From Veillonella atypica KON (GTDB lineage: Bacteria; Bacillota; Negativicutes; Veillonellales; Veillonellaceae): a DNA stretch of 64,000 bases. This document shows positions 9,047 through 18,000 of the stretch, one piece after another (position 1 is the stretch's first letter; every line of letters begins with the position of its first letter). The position numbers and the translations under genes are program-made. Below the pieces are notes generated by a model. That model was given only the letters and a program-made list of their open reading frames with translations, did no database searches and was not told the origin of the DNA. The stretch lies in the NCBI RefSeq assembly GCF_002959915.1, contig NZ_PPDE01000010.1, positions 1 to 64,000 on the forward strand. Direction: 5' to 3'.

Positions 9047-9547
9047 TTATCGATTACCAAATGATGGACGATTATTTTGATTTGTATTAAATGTCGGTTC
9101 TGGTGATTGAGATAGTTCTACAGAACGATATTTATAGAAAGCTACTAAAGCCTCTACATATTTACAAAGTAAATCAAAACGCTTAACGTCTGTTCCAATA
9201 TCTTCTATCATGTTTAAAAGCTTACTAATATCAATCAACTGCTTAACTGGATAGACTTTTTTACCACGACCAACCGACTCTTCAATACGACCAGCTTGGT
9301 ACAAAAGTGTAGTTTTTAGAAAACGTACCTCCATAGCAATATCATCAGGTAATTCATCAAAAGCTTTACTTTTCCGTTGAGCAACACTTAATTTATTTTT
9401 AATAGCTACTACGCTCGATAAAATTTTACGTAGCTGTGCATATTTTAATAAGAAAGCATTACCATTCTTATTCTTATCTAACTTATTAATAACGGCTTCA
9501 GCCACCTTAACAAGGTCTAAACTCCAATTAAATGTATCTTGTGCCAT
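9047..9547 (-). CDS. csm2: Csm2, small subunit of the Csm complex
   Basis: The start is set at the ATG at 9547 (MAQDTFNWSLDLVK). It follows AAGTGAGGATAACTAT, which overlaps the cas10 stop and serves as ribosome binding site. An earlier start inside cas10 would add 13 residues and is less likely. The product is about 166 residues, mostly helical and basic, with FLKYAQLRKILSSVVAIKNK fitting the Csm2 helical core. The small subunits line the crRNA-target duplex. The C-terminal tail is rich in Asn and Pro and is probably disordered. The assignment rests partly on position between cas10 and csm3. Confidence 0.85.
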   Translation of the reverse strand: MAQDTFNWSLDLVKVAEAVINKLDKNKNGNAFLLKYAQLRKILSSVVAIKNKLSVAQRKSKAFDELPDDIAMEVRFLKTTLLYQAGRIEESVGRGKKVYPVKQLIDISKLLNMIEDIGTDVKRFDLLCKYVEALVAFYKYRSVELSQSPEPTFNTNQNNRPSFGNR

Positions 9548-9557
9548 ATAGTTATCC

Positions 9558-12113
9558 TCACTTCGTATCACGCATATAGTAAACAATGAGGTTGCAAGCT
9601 GTTAATAATGCTTTACAATCTGCTTCTGTTTGAATCCAAGTATGAATTGCTGTAACAAAATCTTTATATGATCCATATGTAGGGTCATGTTTCTTAGGTT
9701 CTAGACGGGCCAATAAATAAAGAATACGAGCGATATTAATATGCTTTCCTTGTACTCTATCATTTAAAATACCTTGTAATAACTCCATTAACTGATAAAT
9801 TAGGCCTTTACCTAATTTCATTTTAGATTGTTGAGTCTCATTAATACCTGGAATAATGAATAATTGATCTAATGTATAAAGTTTATCTTCTATCACATTA
9901 TCAATGAGTTCATCCCACTTATACACATGACGACATATACGTTCTTCACCACTCGCATTTTTATTTGTTTCAAAGCCAAATAAAGCGATACTATCTTTGC
10001 CATCATTATCTTTAGCCACACATTCAAGTAATCCTGTAATTGCTGCCATTTGACTAATCGGATAGGATGGAGAGAATAAAGCTAAGCCAGCAGACATAGT
10101 GATTTTATTATCTGTAACCTCAGCTAATTTCTCACGAATATCGATGGCCAATTCTAATAATTCGTCCCATGCACCTACAAGGAATACATCATCACCGCCA
10201 GAATAAATAACGTGAATTTTTCTAGTCGTAACTTGTTTATTTTCCCAAATAGTAAATGGTGTAACAGATGTACCAAAGCCTTGCACATCACCTTGGGCCA
10301 TTTTATTAACAGCAACCTTAAAGAACATAGCCAAATCACGAGATAGGTCAGCATAGCGTGATAAGGTGCCATATTTAAACTTATCAGAGCCCTCAGAAAT
10401 AAAGCCCCCAATAAATGCAGCTCCAAGATTATCTACGTCTGCTCGTAATACACCAAGTCGCTTAATACCTTTATCATCACCTAAGCCACTAGACGCGGCT
10501 AGTTCTTCAAATTCATAAACTTGACCATTATCCTTACGTGCTACATAATCAGCTAACCAAATACGATTGAATACATTATGTCCAGTTTTAGCTGTATTCT
10601 TAGCGTAAATTCTAAGGATTTTATGACTAGATTCGAACTTCTGTAATGATGATTCAGGAACTACATAAAGATATAGTTTTCCCTTATCCTCACTACCACT
10701 CAATCGGTTAATATATACTTCAACTTTAGGGATACTTTCATTATCATCACTAGTATTAGGGCTAGCTAATACAAAAACTGTATCTCGACTGTCAACAATC
10801 TGTTCCCCTAAACTATATAAGCCATTACAAATTGGACAAGCCTCAGCATCAGTATCTTTGCCATAAGGTGATAGTGTTGCTGTTGAAGTATGGCAAATGG
10901 AACATTCCCGATCACCATGAAGAACCATATTATATACACTGTTAGGATTAAATAGGTCTGTTAAATGCTGTTCAGAATAACGTTTAGTCTTCGCCTCACC
11001 AACAGATTGACTCACATTACGGAACAATGTGCGTTGTGAGTTAATTAAATCTTCAGCTGTTGCTGTGGCAGAGCCAAGAGCTAAATACAATTTGGTACCA
11101 AATACTGTTAATAACCATTCATTAATGGATTTCTCCATAGATTCAATCGTAGTACTAGTTTTTATTGTATTTGGCGCCAGCACATAAAAATGACCACCAC
11201 CATTGTAAATAAGGTTTGTCCGTGTTAACTGCAATGCATCTAATAACTCATCTACAATTTGTTCCATCAAGATTTCTAAATAAAATGAACGACCACGTAA
11301 TGATTTCAATGCACCTTTAGACGGAATCGTATAGATGAAATTCTGGATACCAGAAATATCTCCAGATATGAGTTTAAATGCTGGCATTTCACGGAACTTT
11401 TTAGAATTTTGGTAACAGTATTCTTTATAATCAGTAATCCCCTGTTCTTCAAAATAATGTACCATACTATGTGCAACAGCAGCTGTTATCTTTGAGTGCA
11501 TATACAAAGAAATATCATTAGCCTGATCTGTTGCTGTGCTAGATGGCATATAAGACACAGTATCTTCATAAATTCTCAGCAACTCATTAACGGACATCTT
11601 ATCGATTGGTTGTTGCTGAAAGTTACGTACTAATTCATCATATAGTGCCTTATACTTATCACTTGATGCACGTATCGTTTTATCGCTTTCAGGATAATTA
11701 AAGTGATCAGATACATCAATGCCACGTAGGTAATACTGTAAAGGTTTATTACTAGTGTTACCACCAAACACACGAAAAATTGATTGGAGCGGTAACTCTT
11801 TATCAAATTTTTGTGTAGAGGTATTTTCACCCTCATCAAGATTCCGACGATCCACGGCAGCAGCAATATTATCCGCTTCATACACAATGTATGCATAATC
11901 ATCATTTTTTAATTGAGCCCCTCTAAGCTCTTTCCCATGATGATACTTCAAACAATGAGTAATACTTTGCTTCAAACCCATATCTGAAAAATAGGGTTCG
12001 ATAAAAGCAGCGCCGCGCTTAGAATGTGCATCAGATCCTTGATTAGCCCGATACACAACTTTGCCGATATCATGTAGCAATGCACCTTTTACCAGTGCAT
12101 CCCATTTACCCAT
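9558..12113 (-). CDS. cas10: Cas10/Csm1, HD nuclease and cyclic oligoadenylate synthase
   Basis: ATG at 12113 is preferred because GGAGG lies seven bases upstream; a GTG one codon earlier is also open. The product is about 851 residues. Near residue 14 is the HD motif of LLHDIGKVVYRA, with HSKRGAAF and YHHGKE completing the nuclease site. A zinc-ribbon pair CSIC...CPIC lies near residues 405-435. The palm domain has YSGGDD at about residues 639-642, the metal-binding site for cyclic oligoadenylate synthesis. The protein is the large subunit of the type III-A effector. Both catalytic centres look intact, so DNA degradation and Csm6 signalling should work. It is the first gene of the operon. 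Confidence 0.96.
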   Translation of the reverse strand: MGKWDALVKGALLHDIGKVVYRANQGSDAHSKRGAAFIEPYFSDMGLKQSITHCLKYHHGKELRGAQLKNDDYAYIVYEADNIAAAVDRRNLDEGENTSTQKFDKELPLQSIFRVFGGNTSNKPLQYYLRGIDVSDHFNYPESDKTIRASSDKYKALYDELVRNFQQQPIDKMSVNELLRIYEDTVSYMPSSTATDQANDISLYMHSKITAAVAHSMVHYFEEQGITDYKEYCYQNSKKFREMPAFKLISGDISGIQNFIYTIPSKGALKSLRGRSFYLEILMEQIVDELLDALQLTRTNLIYNGGGHFYVLAPNTIKTSTTIESMEKSINEWLLTVFGTKLYLALGSATATAEDLINSQRTLFRNVSQSVGEAKTKRYSEQHLTDLFNPNSVYNMVLHGDRECSICHTSTATLSPYGKDTDAEACPICNGLYSLGEQIVDSRDTVFVLASPNTSDDNESIPKVEVYINRLSGSEDKGKLYLYVVPESSLQKFESSHKILRIYAKNTAKTGHNVFNRIWLADYVARKDNGQVYEFEELAASSGLGDDKGIKRLGVLRADVDNLGAAFIGGFISEGSDKFKYGTLSRYADLSRDLAMFFKVAVNKMAQGDVQGFGTSVTPFTIWENKQVTTRKIHVIYSGGDDVFLVGAWDELLELAIDIREKLAEVTDNKITMSAGLALFSPSYPISQMAAITGLLECVAKDNDGKDSIALFGFETNKNASGEERICRHVYKWDELIDNVIEDKLYTLDQLFIIPGINETQQSKMKLGKGLIYQLMELLQGILNDRVQGKHINIARILYLLARLEPKKHDPTYGSYKDFVTAIHTWIQTEADCKALLTACNLIVYYMRDTK

Positions 12114-12161
12114 CACATCGCCTCCAAACTTTTATTACGAAATAAACGACTTATTACTTTC

Positions 12162-12190
12162 ATTATATATTCATCTCTGTTTAAAACCAA
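12162..12190 (-). promoter_or_regulatory. Predicted promoter of the cas operon
   Basis: On the minus strand TTGGTT (12185-12190) is separated by exactly 17 bases from TATAAT (12162-12167). It lies about 50 bases upstream of the cas10 start and downstream of the array 2 terminator, so the cas genes have their own promoter. Confidence 0.6.
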
Positions 12191-12213
12191 TAGAGAAATA
12201 GTCTTATTTATAC

Positions 12214-12251
12214 AAAAAATCCAGCATATTCACAAAAAAGAATATACTGGA
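12214..12251 (-). terminator. Intrinsic terminator of CRISPR array 2 transcript
   Basis: Minus-strand RNA forms TCCAGTATATTC / GAATATGCTGGA (12240-12251 and 12220-12231, one mismatch), followed by six U (A-run 12214-12219). It sits between the distal end of array 2 and the cas promoter. Confidence 0.75.
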
Positions 12252-12293
12252 TATATTTTTGTACTCATATGAGTTTTTGAGATAAGACTCATT

Positions 12294-13335
12294 ACCCTAT
12301 AAAGGGATTTAGTTAACGATAAAAATAGAGTTAGAGAAAGAACTAGAGTTAGAGTTAGATATTTTCGTCCCCATTATGGGGTTATTTAATTTAATGGGAT
12401 GTTATTTTGATTGTTAATATTATTGAGTGTGATATTGATTTCGTCCCCATCGGGGGATTATTTAATTTAACAACAATGGCACGGTAGAAAGTGGCCACGG
12501 CATGGTGGTTGGTTAGTTTCCGTCCTCATCAGGGGATTATTTAATTTAACAGGAGATACTAAATGTAACTAACGTATACCGTCGATGAAGTGGATTTCCG
12601 TCCCCATTAGTGGATTATTTAATTTAACCTGATCACTAAAACAATAGCCGTTTGTCAGATGGCCACGGTATTGTTTCCGTCCCCTTCAGGGGATTATTTA
12701 ATTTAACCATAGCGGACTTGGTAGAGTACTCGGTTAAATACTCTACCTGTACGTTTCCGTCCCCATCAGGGGATTATTTAATTTAACTGGAAAAAGTAGC
12801 AGTTACGTTGAGACGTGATCTAGCACAGGGTTTCCGTCCCCATCAGGGGATTATTTAATTTAACCAACATCGATATTGAAACATTCTCATCCAATGACAT
12901 CGGCGCAGGTGTTTCCGTCCCCATTAGGGGATTATTTAATATAACATTCCTACGCAAGGACGTTGGAACGGAACATATAAAGGCGGTTTGTTTCCGTCCC
13001 CATCAAGGGGTTATTTAATTTAACAATAGAAATAATTAAAAATATTACTTATAACCGCCAACATGTTTCCGTCCCCATCAGGGGGTTATTTAATTTAACA
13101 AGGCTTGTACCGCCGTTTGTTTGGTTATGGTTATGATTGTTAGTTTCCGTCCCCATCAGGAGATTATTTAATTTAACTGCATAAAAAACGGCGGTTTCTT
13201 TACCTTTGGTGATAAAGGGTTGTTTCCGTCCCCATCAGGAGATTATTTAATTTAGCAAGGTCATTCTATCTTGGGTAAAGTTAGCTAGAACTGCTGATTT
13301 GTTTCCGTCCCCATCAGGGGATTATTTAATTTAAC
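12294..13335 (-). CRISPR. CRISPR array 2, 13 repeats plus one decayed repeat
   Basis: Repeats of the same 35-bp family start at 12361, 12436, 12516, 12594, 12673, 12753, 12830, 12911, 12990, 13065, 13143, 13222 and 13301. Spacers are 40-46 bp. Substitutions pile up at the left (12361 and 12436 are the most altered), while the right end at 13301 is consensus, so the leader is on the right as in array 1. A still more decayed repeat, ACCCTATAAAGGGATTTAG..TTAAC, is visible at 12294-12317. It stands 43 bp from the next repeat, a normal spacer length. Most repeats keep the ACGGAAAC tag. The repeat at 12594 has the A/T variant. Confidence 0.95.
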
Positions 13336-13450
13336 AATTGGGCTTAAAAGGTACTTTAGCATACTAAAATAACATCTATAAATCGCGCCACTATCGTAAC
13401 GGCGGAAATTTAATTTCAGAGAGTTAATATTTGTGTATATTATAGCACAA
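13336..13450 (-). promoter_or_regulatory. Leader and promoter of CRISPR array 2
   Basis: Homologous to leader 1: CTTTAGCATACTAAAATAAC, ATAAATCGCGCCACTATC and GGCGGAAATT are conserved in order. The minus strand has TGCTATAATATA with the -10 at plus positions 13439-13444. The CGCC...GGCG inverted pair around 13385-13404 could be an integration-related structure. The sequence between this leader and 13539 shows no gene. Confidence 0.65.
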
Positions 13451-13539
13451 ATTATTTAAGGAAGTGCTATATCTTATATAACTAAAACTGCATATAAAAA
13501 CAGATAGTCCTTAACATGGTAAAAAATTAGTATTATAAC

Positions 13540-13569
13540 ACCCCCATTATCTATTTTGATAACGGGGGT
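13540..13569. terminator. GC-rich hairpin downstream of dcuC-like gene
   Basis: ACCCCCATTATC (13540-13551) pairs with GATAACGGGGGT (13558-13569) with one mismatch. T-rich sequence follows on the plus side and a weaker one on the minus side. It separates the carrier gene from CRISPR leader 2. Confidence 0.55.
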
Positions 13570-13615
13570 TCTTATTTTTACGCTACAGTATTCGTTATTA
13601 TATTATCCATCAATA

Positions 13616-14971
13616 TTAGTATAATATCCATATCCCCACACAACTCGTAATAAGCGCTACAAGCACAGGCACAGAGGTGCGCTTAAGCAAATCTACAGAT
13701 TTAATATGTGCTACCCCAGCTACACCGACCATAACAGGGCTGATAGGACTCAAGAACAAACCTAGACTAGCCCCATTTTGCATGCCAAGCATGGTCGTAA
13801 TCGGATCTAGTCCGAGATTAGATACAATATTAGGCACGAGTGGCACTAATGTAAATAAAGGTGCTACATTACTGCCAGTTACCATGCTAAGGCCTAGCAT
13901 GCCTCCACCCATAACAGAGGTAAGTTCCTCTGAATTTAGAGATAAAGTTTGCAGTGCACTAACTAACGAATCAATAAGTCCTAAGCTCACTAAGCCTTGT
14001 GCAAAGACTTGTCCACCTATAATGAGAGTTACCGCATAGGAAAACTGATTCCCCATACCTTCAAAAAATACAGTGGTACTTTTAAGGACGGTCCTTAAAT
14101 TACGATGACGAATGAGTTCTGCCAATAAGGCAATACCAAAGGCAAGCATCATGGCAAGGGTTACATTCATCTTTACGCCAGGCAAGCCATATTGGCTAAA
14201 GCCCAAGATGAAACATAGTGGTAACAAAGGGAATATCATGTATGGCTTAGGCCCAATTGGCGCCTCAGAAATACTTTCACAGTCACCTACATCCATAGGA
14301 CCATCTAATCGATCGCGATATCGTTGCCATAAAAAGTGTGCTACCGCCGTCACAACAGCCACCAAGAAATAGAGGCGTAACTGGTAACCTACGAAATAGT
14401 TTGGTACCGGTATATTAAGTGTCTTGGCTATGAGCAATGTCGATACCGCACCAGGCCCAACATCCATCAAATGGCCAGTAGCAATAACCGCAGCAGCACC
14501 GACAGGACTTACCCCAAGACGCAACAGAACAGGATAGATGGTAACCATCATAAGTAAGGCAAGGCTCAACGGATTTGGTACACATATGGATAACCCCATA
14601 TTGAGTAGAAACATAAGAGCTAGCACTATGTATGGCCTGTTAAGACGATACAAGGGTTTTATAAATGTATGAGCCAGCCTCGTCCCGGCCCCAATATGTT
14701 CCATGTATTTGGCATAACCAGCACAGGTCATAATCATGAGTCCTAAACTCACTACATTCTCTGATGTCGTGATTCGCACAATATCCATCGCATCAAACAC
14801 CAAAACGCCTGTAGACTGAGATTCATCTAATATGGCATTAATCCAGCTACCTTCATAGGCGATATACATCATGAGGATGCCCATGCCAATCAAGATTGGC
14901 TGTGGTTGATAGCGCTTCATCAGTAATATACCGGTAACAGCAATAATGATGAGACATATAAGTATATTCAT
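13616..14971 (-). CDS. dcuC: DcuC-type anaerobic C4-dicarboxylate carrier
   Basis: The 451-residue, very hydrophobic protein has about twelve predicted membrane segments. Segments such as TTSENVVSLGLMIMTCAGYAKYMEHIGA and ATGHLMDVGPGAVSTLL are typical of DcuC carriers, which exchange or export fumarate, malate and succinate across the inner membrane. Veillonella-like bacteria ferment lactate and dicarboxylates, so such a carrier suits the metabolism. A GAGG ribosome binding site precedes the ATG. It is transcribed alone, with a terminator-like hairpin on each side. Substrate is inferred from family only; a general YfcC/DcuC-superfamily carrier is the alternative. Confidence 0.8.
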   Translation of the reverse strand: MNILICLIIIAVTGILLMKRYQPQPILIGMGILMMYIAYEGSWINAILDESQSTGVLVFDAMDIVRITTSENVVSLGLMIMTCAGYAKYMEHIGAGTRLAHTFIKPLYRLNRPYIVLALMFLLNMGLSICVPNPLSLALLMMVTIYPVLLRLGVSPVGAAAVIATGHLMDVGPGAVSTLLIAKTLNIPVPNYFVGYQLRLYFLVAVVTAVAHFLWQRYRDRLDGPMDVGDCESISEAPIGPKPYMIFPLLPLCFILGFSQYGLPGVKMNVTLAMMLAFGIALLAELIRHRNLRTVLKSTTVFFEGMGNQFSYAVTLIIGGQVFAQGLVSLGLIDSLVSALQTLSLNSEELTSVMGGGMLGLSMVTGSNVAPLFTLVPLVPNIVSNLGLDPITTMLGMQNGASLGLFLSPISPVMVGVAGVAHIKSVDLLKRTSVPVLVALITSCVGIWILY

Positions 14972-15047
14972 AAATACCTCTCATATAACAATTCTTGTAT
15001 TATATATTTATAGTATACATAAAATACAAATAAAAATACATGACAAA

Positions 15048-15077
15048 AGCACCATCATCAGCTACGATGATGGTGCT
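15048..15077 (-). terminator. Terminator of the M20 gene at 15103
   Basis: Twelve-bp perfect arms AGCACCATCATC (15048-15059) and its complement (15066-15077), followed on the minus strand by a short U-run. Confidence 0.65.
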
Positions 15078-15102
15078 CTATAGTTTTTATACAGTAATAT
15101 TA

Positions 15103-16281
15103 TTACTTATGATCTTTCAACCACGCAATAGCATATTCCGCATACACCGCCGATGCAGCAGATAGTACGCTATCGTCCATTGTGAATCGATTGTTATGGT
15201 GATCAAAGGTAGCGCCTACCTCTGGGTTCTGAATGCCGATAAAAGCAAAACAGCCTGGTTTATCTTGCAAGTACCAAGCAAAGTCTTCCCCTGGCATTAC
15301 CTTGCGCATTTTAGACAGTTTTTCCTTACCTAGTGTATCGATAACAACGCGTTCAGCCAGTTCACTGGCTGCTACGTCATTAATGGTTGGAGGCACTTTC
15401 TTTTCATAAATCAATTCAGCCGTAGCACCATAAGCTAATGCTGTATGTTCCACAACGCGTCGTATGGATTCTACGTAATGGTCTTCTTGTGCTGGATCAA
15501 AGAAACGGATTGTACCACCCATTTGTGCTTCGCCTGGGATAACGTTCCATTCTGAGCCAGAATGAATATTACCAATGGTAAGTACAAGAGAGTCTAAGGC
15601 ACTCACATTACGAGATACTACGGTTTGCAAATTCATAACGATAGCACTGGCTACGACAACCGCATCAATAGCTTGATGTGGTTGTGCCCCATGACCTTGT
15701 TTGCCTTTTACGCGGATTGTAATTTTACTGCTAGCCGCCATGCGTGGCCCTTCTTCAACGGAAATGAGACCTGCTGGTAAGTCAATCCATACATGACCAC
15801 CAAAGATAGCATCGATTTTTTCAAACCAATTATCAAACTTCATGAAATCAGGAGCGCCTGCACCGGTTTCTTCGGCCGGTTGGAAGGCAAGGTATACGTC
15901 ACCTTCGATACGGTCTTTCATAGCAGTAAGCATCTTAGCCGCACCGAGTAATATCGCCATATGTCCGTCATGACCACAGGCATGCATCTTCCCATCTACA
16001 TCGGATTTAAAATCGAATGTATTATGTTCCTGTACAGGCAAGGCATCAATATCTGCACGAAGGGCAATCGCTTTACCAGATTTAGCGCCATGGATAATAC
16101 CGATGAGACCAGTTCCACGTTCTGTATCTACATGAACCTCTACACCCATGGACTCTAATTCTTTGGCTAGAGTTTTAGTTGTTTCGAACTCTTCATTACT
16201 GAGTTCTGGATGTTTATGAAAATACCTACGCCAATCTTGTACATAGGTTTTATATTGTTCAATTAAATCACGACTATGCAT
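15103..16281 (-). CDS. M20-family amidohydrolase (peptidase M20D type)
   Basis: The 392-residue protein has the M20D layout: YFHKHPELSNEEFETT at the start, IALRADIDALPV, and MHACGHDGHMAILLG with the metal-binding Cys/His near residue 100. FQPAEETGAGA provides the catalytic Glu, and PGEDFAWY the late motif. Such enzymes remove acyl or aminobenzoyl groups from amino acids and small peptides. A second, related M20D gene lies at 20938, at the head of the arginine operon. This copy is separated from argD by a small gene and a terminator, so it is probably its own unit. A role in N-acetylornithine or N-acetylamino-acid deacylation is possible but unproven. Confidence 0.88.
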   Translation of the reverse strand: MHSRDLIEQYKTYVQDWRRYFHKHPELSNEEFETTKTLAKELESMGVEVHVDTERGTGLIGIIHGAKSGKAIALRADIDALPVQEHNTFDFKSDVDGKMHACGHDGHMAILLGAAKMLTAMKDRIEGDVYLAFQPAEETGAGAPDFMKFDNWFEKIDAIFGGHVWIDLPAGLISVEEGPRMAASSKITIRVKGKQGHGAQPHQAIDAVVVASAIVMNLQTVVSRNVSALDSLVLTIGNIHSGSEWNVIPGEAQMGGTIRFFDPAQEDHYVESIRRVVEHTALAYGATAELIYEKKVPPTINDVAASELAERVVIDTLGKEKLSKMRKVMPGEDFAWYLQDKPGCFAFIGIQNPEVGATFDHHNNRFTMDDSVLSAASAVYAEYAIAWLKDHK

Positions 16282-16361
16282 GGTATCGCCTCCTTAGCTT
16301 TCAGCACAGATTAACAAAATATACTGGAAATCCCCATATTTATGGGAATAACAGGGTAAAT

Positions 16362-16397
16362 GTAAAAGAAAACGACAGGCAACGCCATGTCGTTTTC
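16362..16397 (-). terminator. Terminator after the 60-residue gene and argD
   Basis: A perfect 10-bp stem (GAAAACGACA at 16368-16377 with 16388-16397) is closed by a small GGC/GCC inner pair. A U-run (16362-16367) follows on the minus strand. It ends the transcript that includes the small gene at 16410. Confidence 0.75.
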
Positions 16398-16409
16398 TTT
16401 ATGCTTCTC

Positions 16410-16592
16410 TTATCGATTGCGCAATACTGCTTGTACCGCCAAGGATACAACAGCAGTTGCTACCGCTACGGCTGCTGTAATTTTTGCAGTTGTGCAGAGC
16501 TCATCTTTTGTTGGTTTTGCTTTTGCTGCAATGTCTAATGTTTTAGCAACAGCAGGAACCAATACATCATTACGTAAGGATTCTGTATTCAT
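16410..16592 (-). CDS. Small predicted membrane-associated protein of unknown function
   Basis: A 60-residue frame with a strong GGAGG ribosome binding site six to seven bases before the ATG, directly followed by a terminator, so it is probably real. The N-terminal half is charged (MNTESLRNDVLVPAVAKTLD; TKDELC). The C-terminal half, ITAAVAVATAVVSLAVQAVL, could form one membrane helix or an amphipathic helix, and ends RNR. It lies 130 bases downstream of argD on the same strand. I recognise no family. Confidence 0.6.
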   Translation of the reverse strand: MNTESLRNDVLVPAVAKTLDIAAKAKPTKDELCTTAKITAAVAVATAVVSLAVQAVLRNR

Positions 16593-16723
16593 ATTTACTC
16601 CTCCAATATAGACTATTTATTCTAGGTTATCACGAATAGAATATAAAGTCTACATATTCATCGGATTTTATCTATATATTTATCAATTGTTCATACCAAA
16701 TAAATGGATCTGTCATCGTGAGA

Positions 16724-17911
16724 CTATTTGCTAGCCAATTCACCAATGACATCAGCCAAGATGGTAATTGCTTTTTCTAGTTGTTCTTGAGGGATGTTAA
16801 GAGCTGGCAACAAACGAACCTTATTTTTAGCAGATAAACATACAACGCCTTTTTCTAGACATTTAGCGATGACGTCTTTAGGATCTACAGTTGTTTCGAT
16901 ACCAATCATGAGGCCCATACCACTAACACCAACAACGCCCGGTTTACCTTCTAAGGCGTGTTTTACGTAATCACCTTTAGCTTTTACAGTAGCCAAAAAT
17001 TCTGGTGTTAACCGTTCAATGATAGTGCAACCTGCAGCCGCACAGATTGGGTTACCACCAAATGTAGTGGCATGCGCACCTGCGGTTAATACGAATTGCG
17101 TTTTTTCATTGAATAAAGTAGCTCCCATAGGCAAGCCACCAGCTAAGCCCTTAGCCGTAGATACGATATCTGGTTCGATACCAAATTGTTCATATGCATA
17201 CAGGCTACCAGTCCGACCATTACCCGTTTGCACTTCATCGATAAGCACGAGTTGATCGTGTTCATGCGCGTATTTTGTAACCGCTTGTACGAATTCCTTA
17301 TCGAGAGGCATAACGCCACCTTCACCTTGAATTGGTTCCATCATGATAGCGCAAACTGCTGGATTAGCAAGGACTTTCAAAGCCGCATCAATATCATTAG
17401 CAGGCGTATGAACGAATCCTTCTGTGAATGGGAAGAAATGTTGATGAAACACATCTTGACCTGTAGCGGACAAGGTTGTTACTGTACGACCATGGAAGCT
17501 ATTTACAAGCGTAACGATGACATTACGACCATCGCCGTATTTGTCATGGCTATACTTACGAGCTGCCTTGATAGCACATTCATTAGATTCGGCACCAGAG
17601 TTACAGAAGAACACCTTTTTCATGCCTGTCCGTTTACATAACATTTCAGCCAATTTAATTTGTGGTACGGAATAATATAAATTTGAAATATGGTTTAATG
17701 CATGAGTTTGTGCAATCACGGCCTTGGACCATTCATCATCGTCTACACCAAAGGCGGTAACACCGATACCAGAGCCAAGGTCAATATATTCTTTGCCTTC
17801 TACATCCCATAACAAAGAACCTTTGCCTTTTTCAAAGCAAACGTTAAACCGGCCATACGTATTGGCTATATACTCTTTATCTTGTTGTTCAAAATCTTGT
17901 GTCTTACTCAT
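16724..17911 (-). CDS. argD: Acetylornithine aminotransferase
   Basis: About 395 residues. The ATG at 17911 (MSKTQDFEQQDKEYI) is chosen because GGAGG lies five bases upstream; the frame opens four codons earlier. Class III aminotransferase features are in order: the glycine-rich CNSGAESNECAIKAARKY, the NSFHGRT segment, MMEPIQGEGGV, LVLIDEVQTGNGRTG with the PLP-binding Asp, and STAKGLAGGLPMGA with the Schiff-base Lys. It converts N-acetylglutamate semialdehyde to N-acetylornithine. It follows argB by about 90 bases containing a hairpin at 17960-17989. The context argF-argC-argB-argD supports ArgD over other class III aminotransferases. Confidence 0.93.
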   Translation of the reverse strand: MSKTQDFEQQDKEYIANTYGRFNVCFEKGKGSLLWDVEGKEYIDLGSGIGVTAFGVDDDEWSKAVIAQTHALNHISNLYYSVPQIKLAEMLCKRTGMKKVFFCNSGAESNECAIKAARKYSHDKYGDGRNVIVTLVNSFHGRTVTTLSATGQDVFHQHFFPFTEGFVHTPANDIDAALKVLANPAVCAIMMEPIQGEGGVMPLDKEFVQAVTKYAHEHDQLVLIDEVQTGNGRTGSLYAYEQFGIEPDIVSTAKGLAGGLPMGATLFNEKTQFVLTAGAHATTFGGNPICAAAGCTIIERLTPEFLATVKAKGDYVKHALEGKPGVVGVSGMGLMIGIETTVDPKDVIAKCLEKGVVCLSAKNKVRLLPALNIPQEQLEKAITILADVIGELASK

Positions 17912-17959
17912 CATATCCTCCAAACGTACGGCCTAGCCGCCGTCAATCTATATGCAATG

Positions 17960-17989
17960 TAACGATGGCAAATGATGTTACCATCGTTA
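17960..17989 (-). other. Intercistronic hairpin between argB and argD
   Basis: TAACGATGG (17960-17968) pairs with CCATCGTTA (17981-17989) around a 12-base loop. No U-run follows on the minus strand, so it is more likely an mRNA-processing or stability element, or a weak attenuator, than a full terminator. Confidence 0.4.
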
Positions 17990-18000
17990 TATCTACTATA

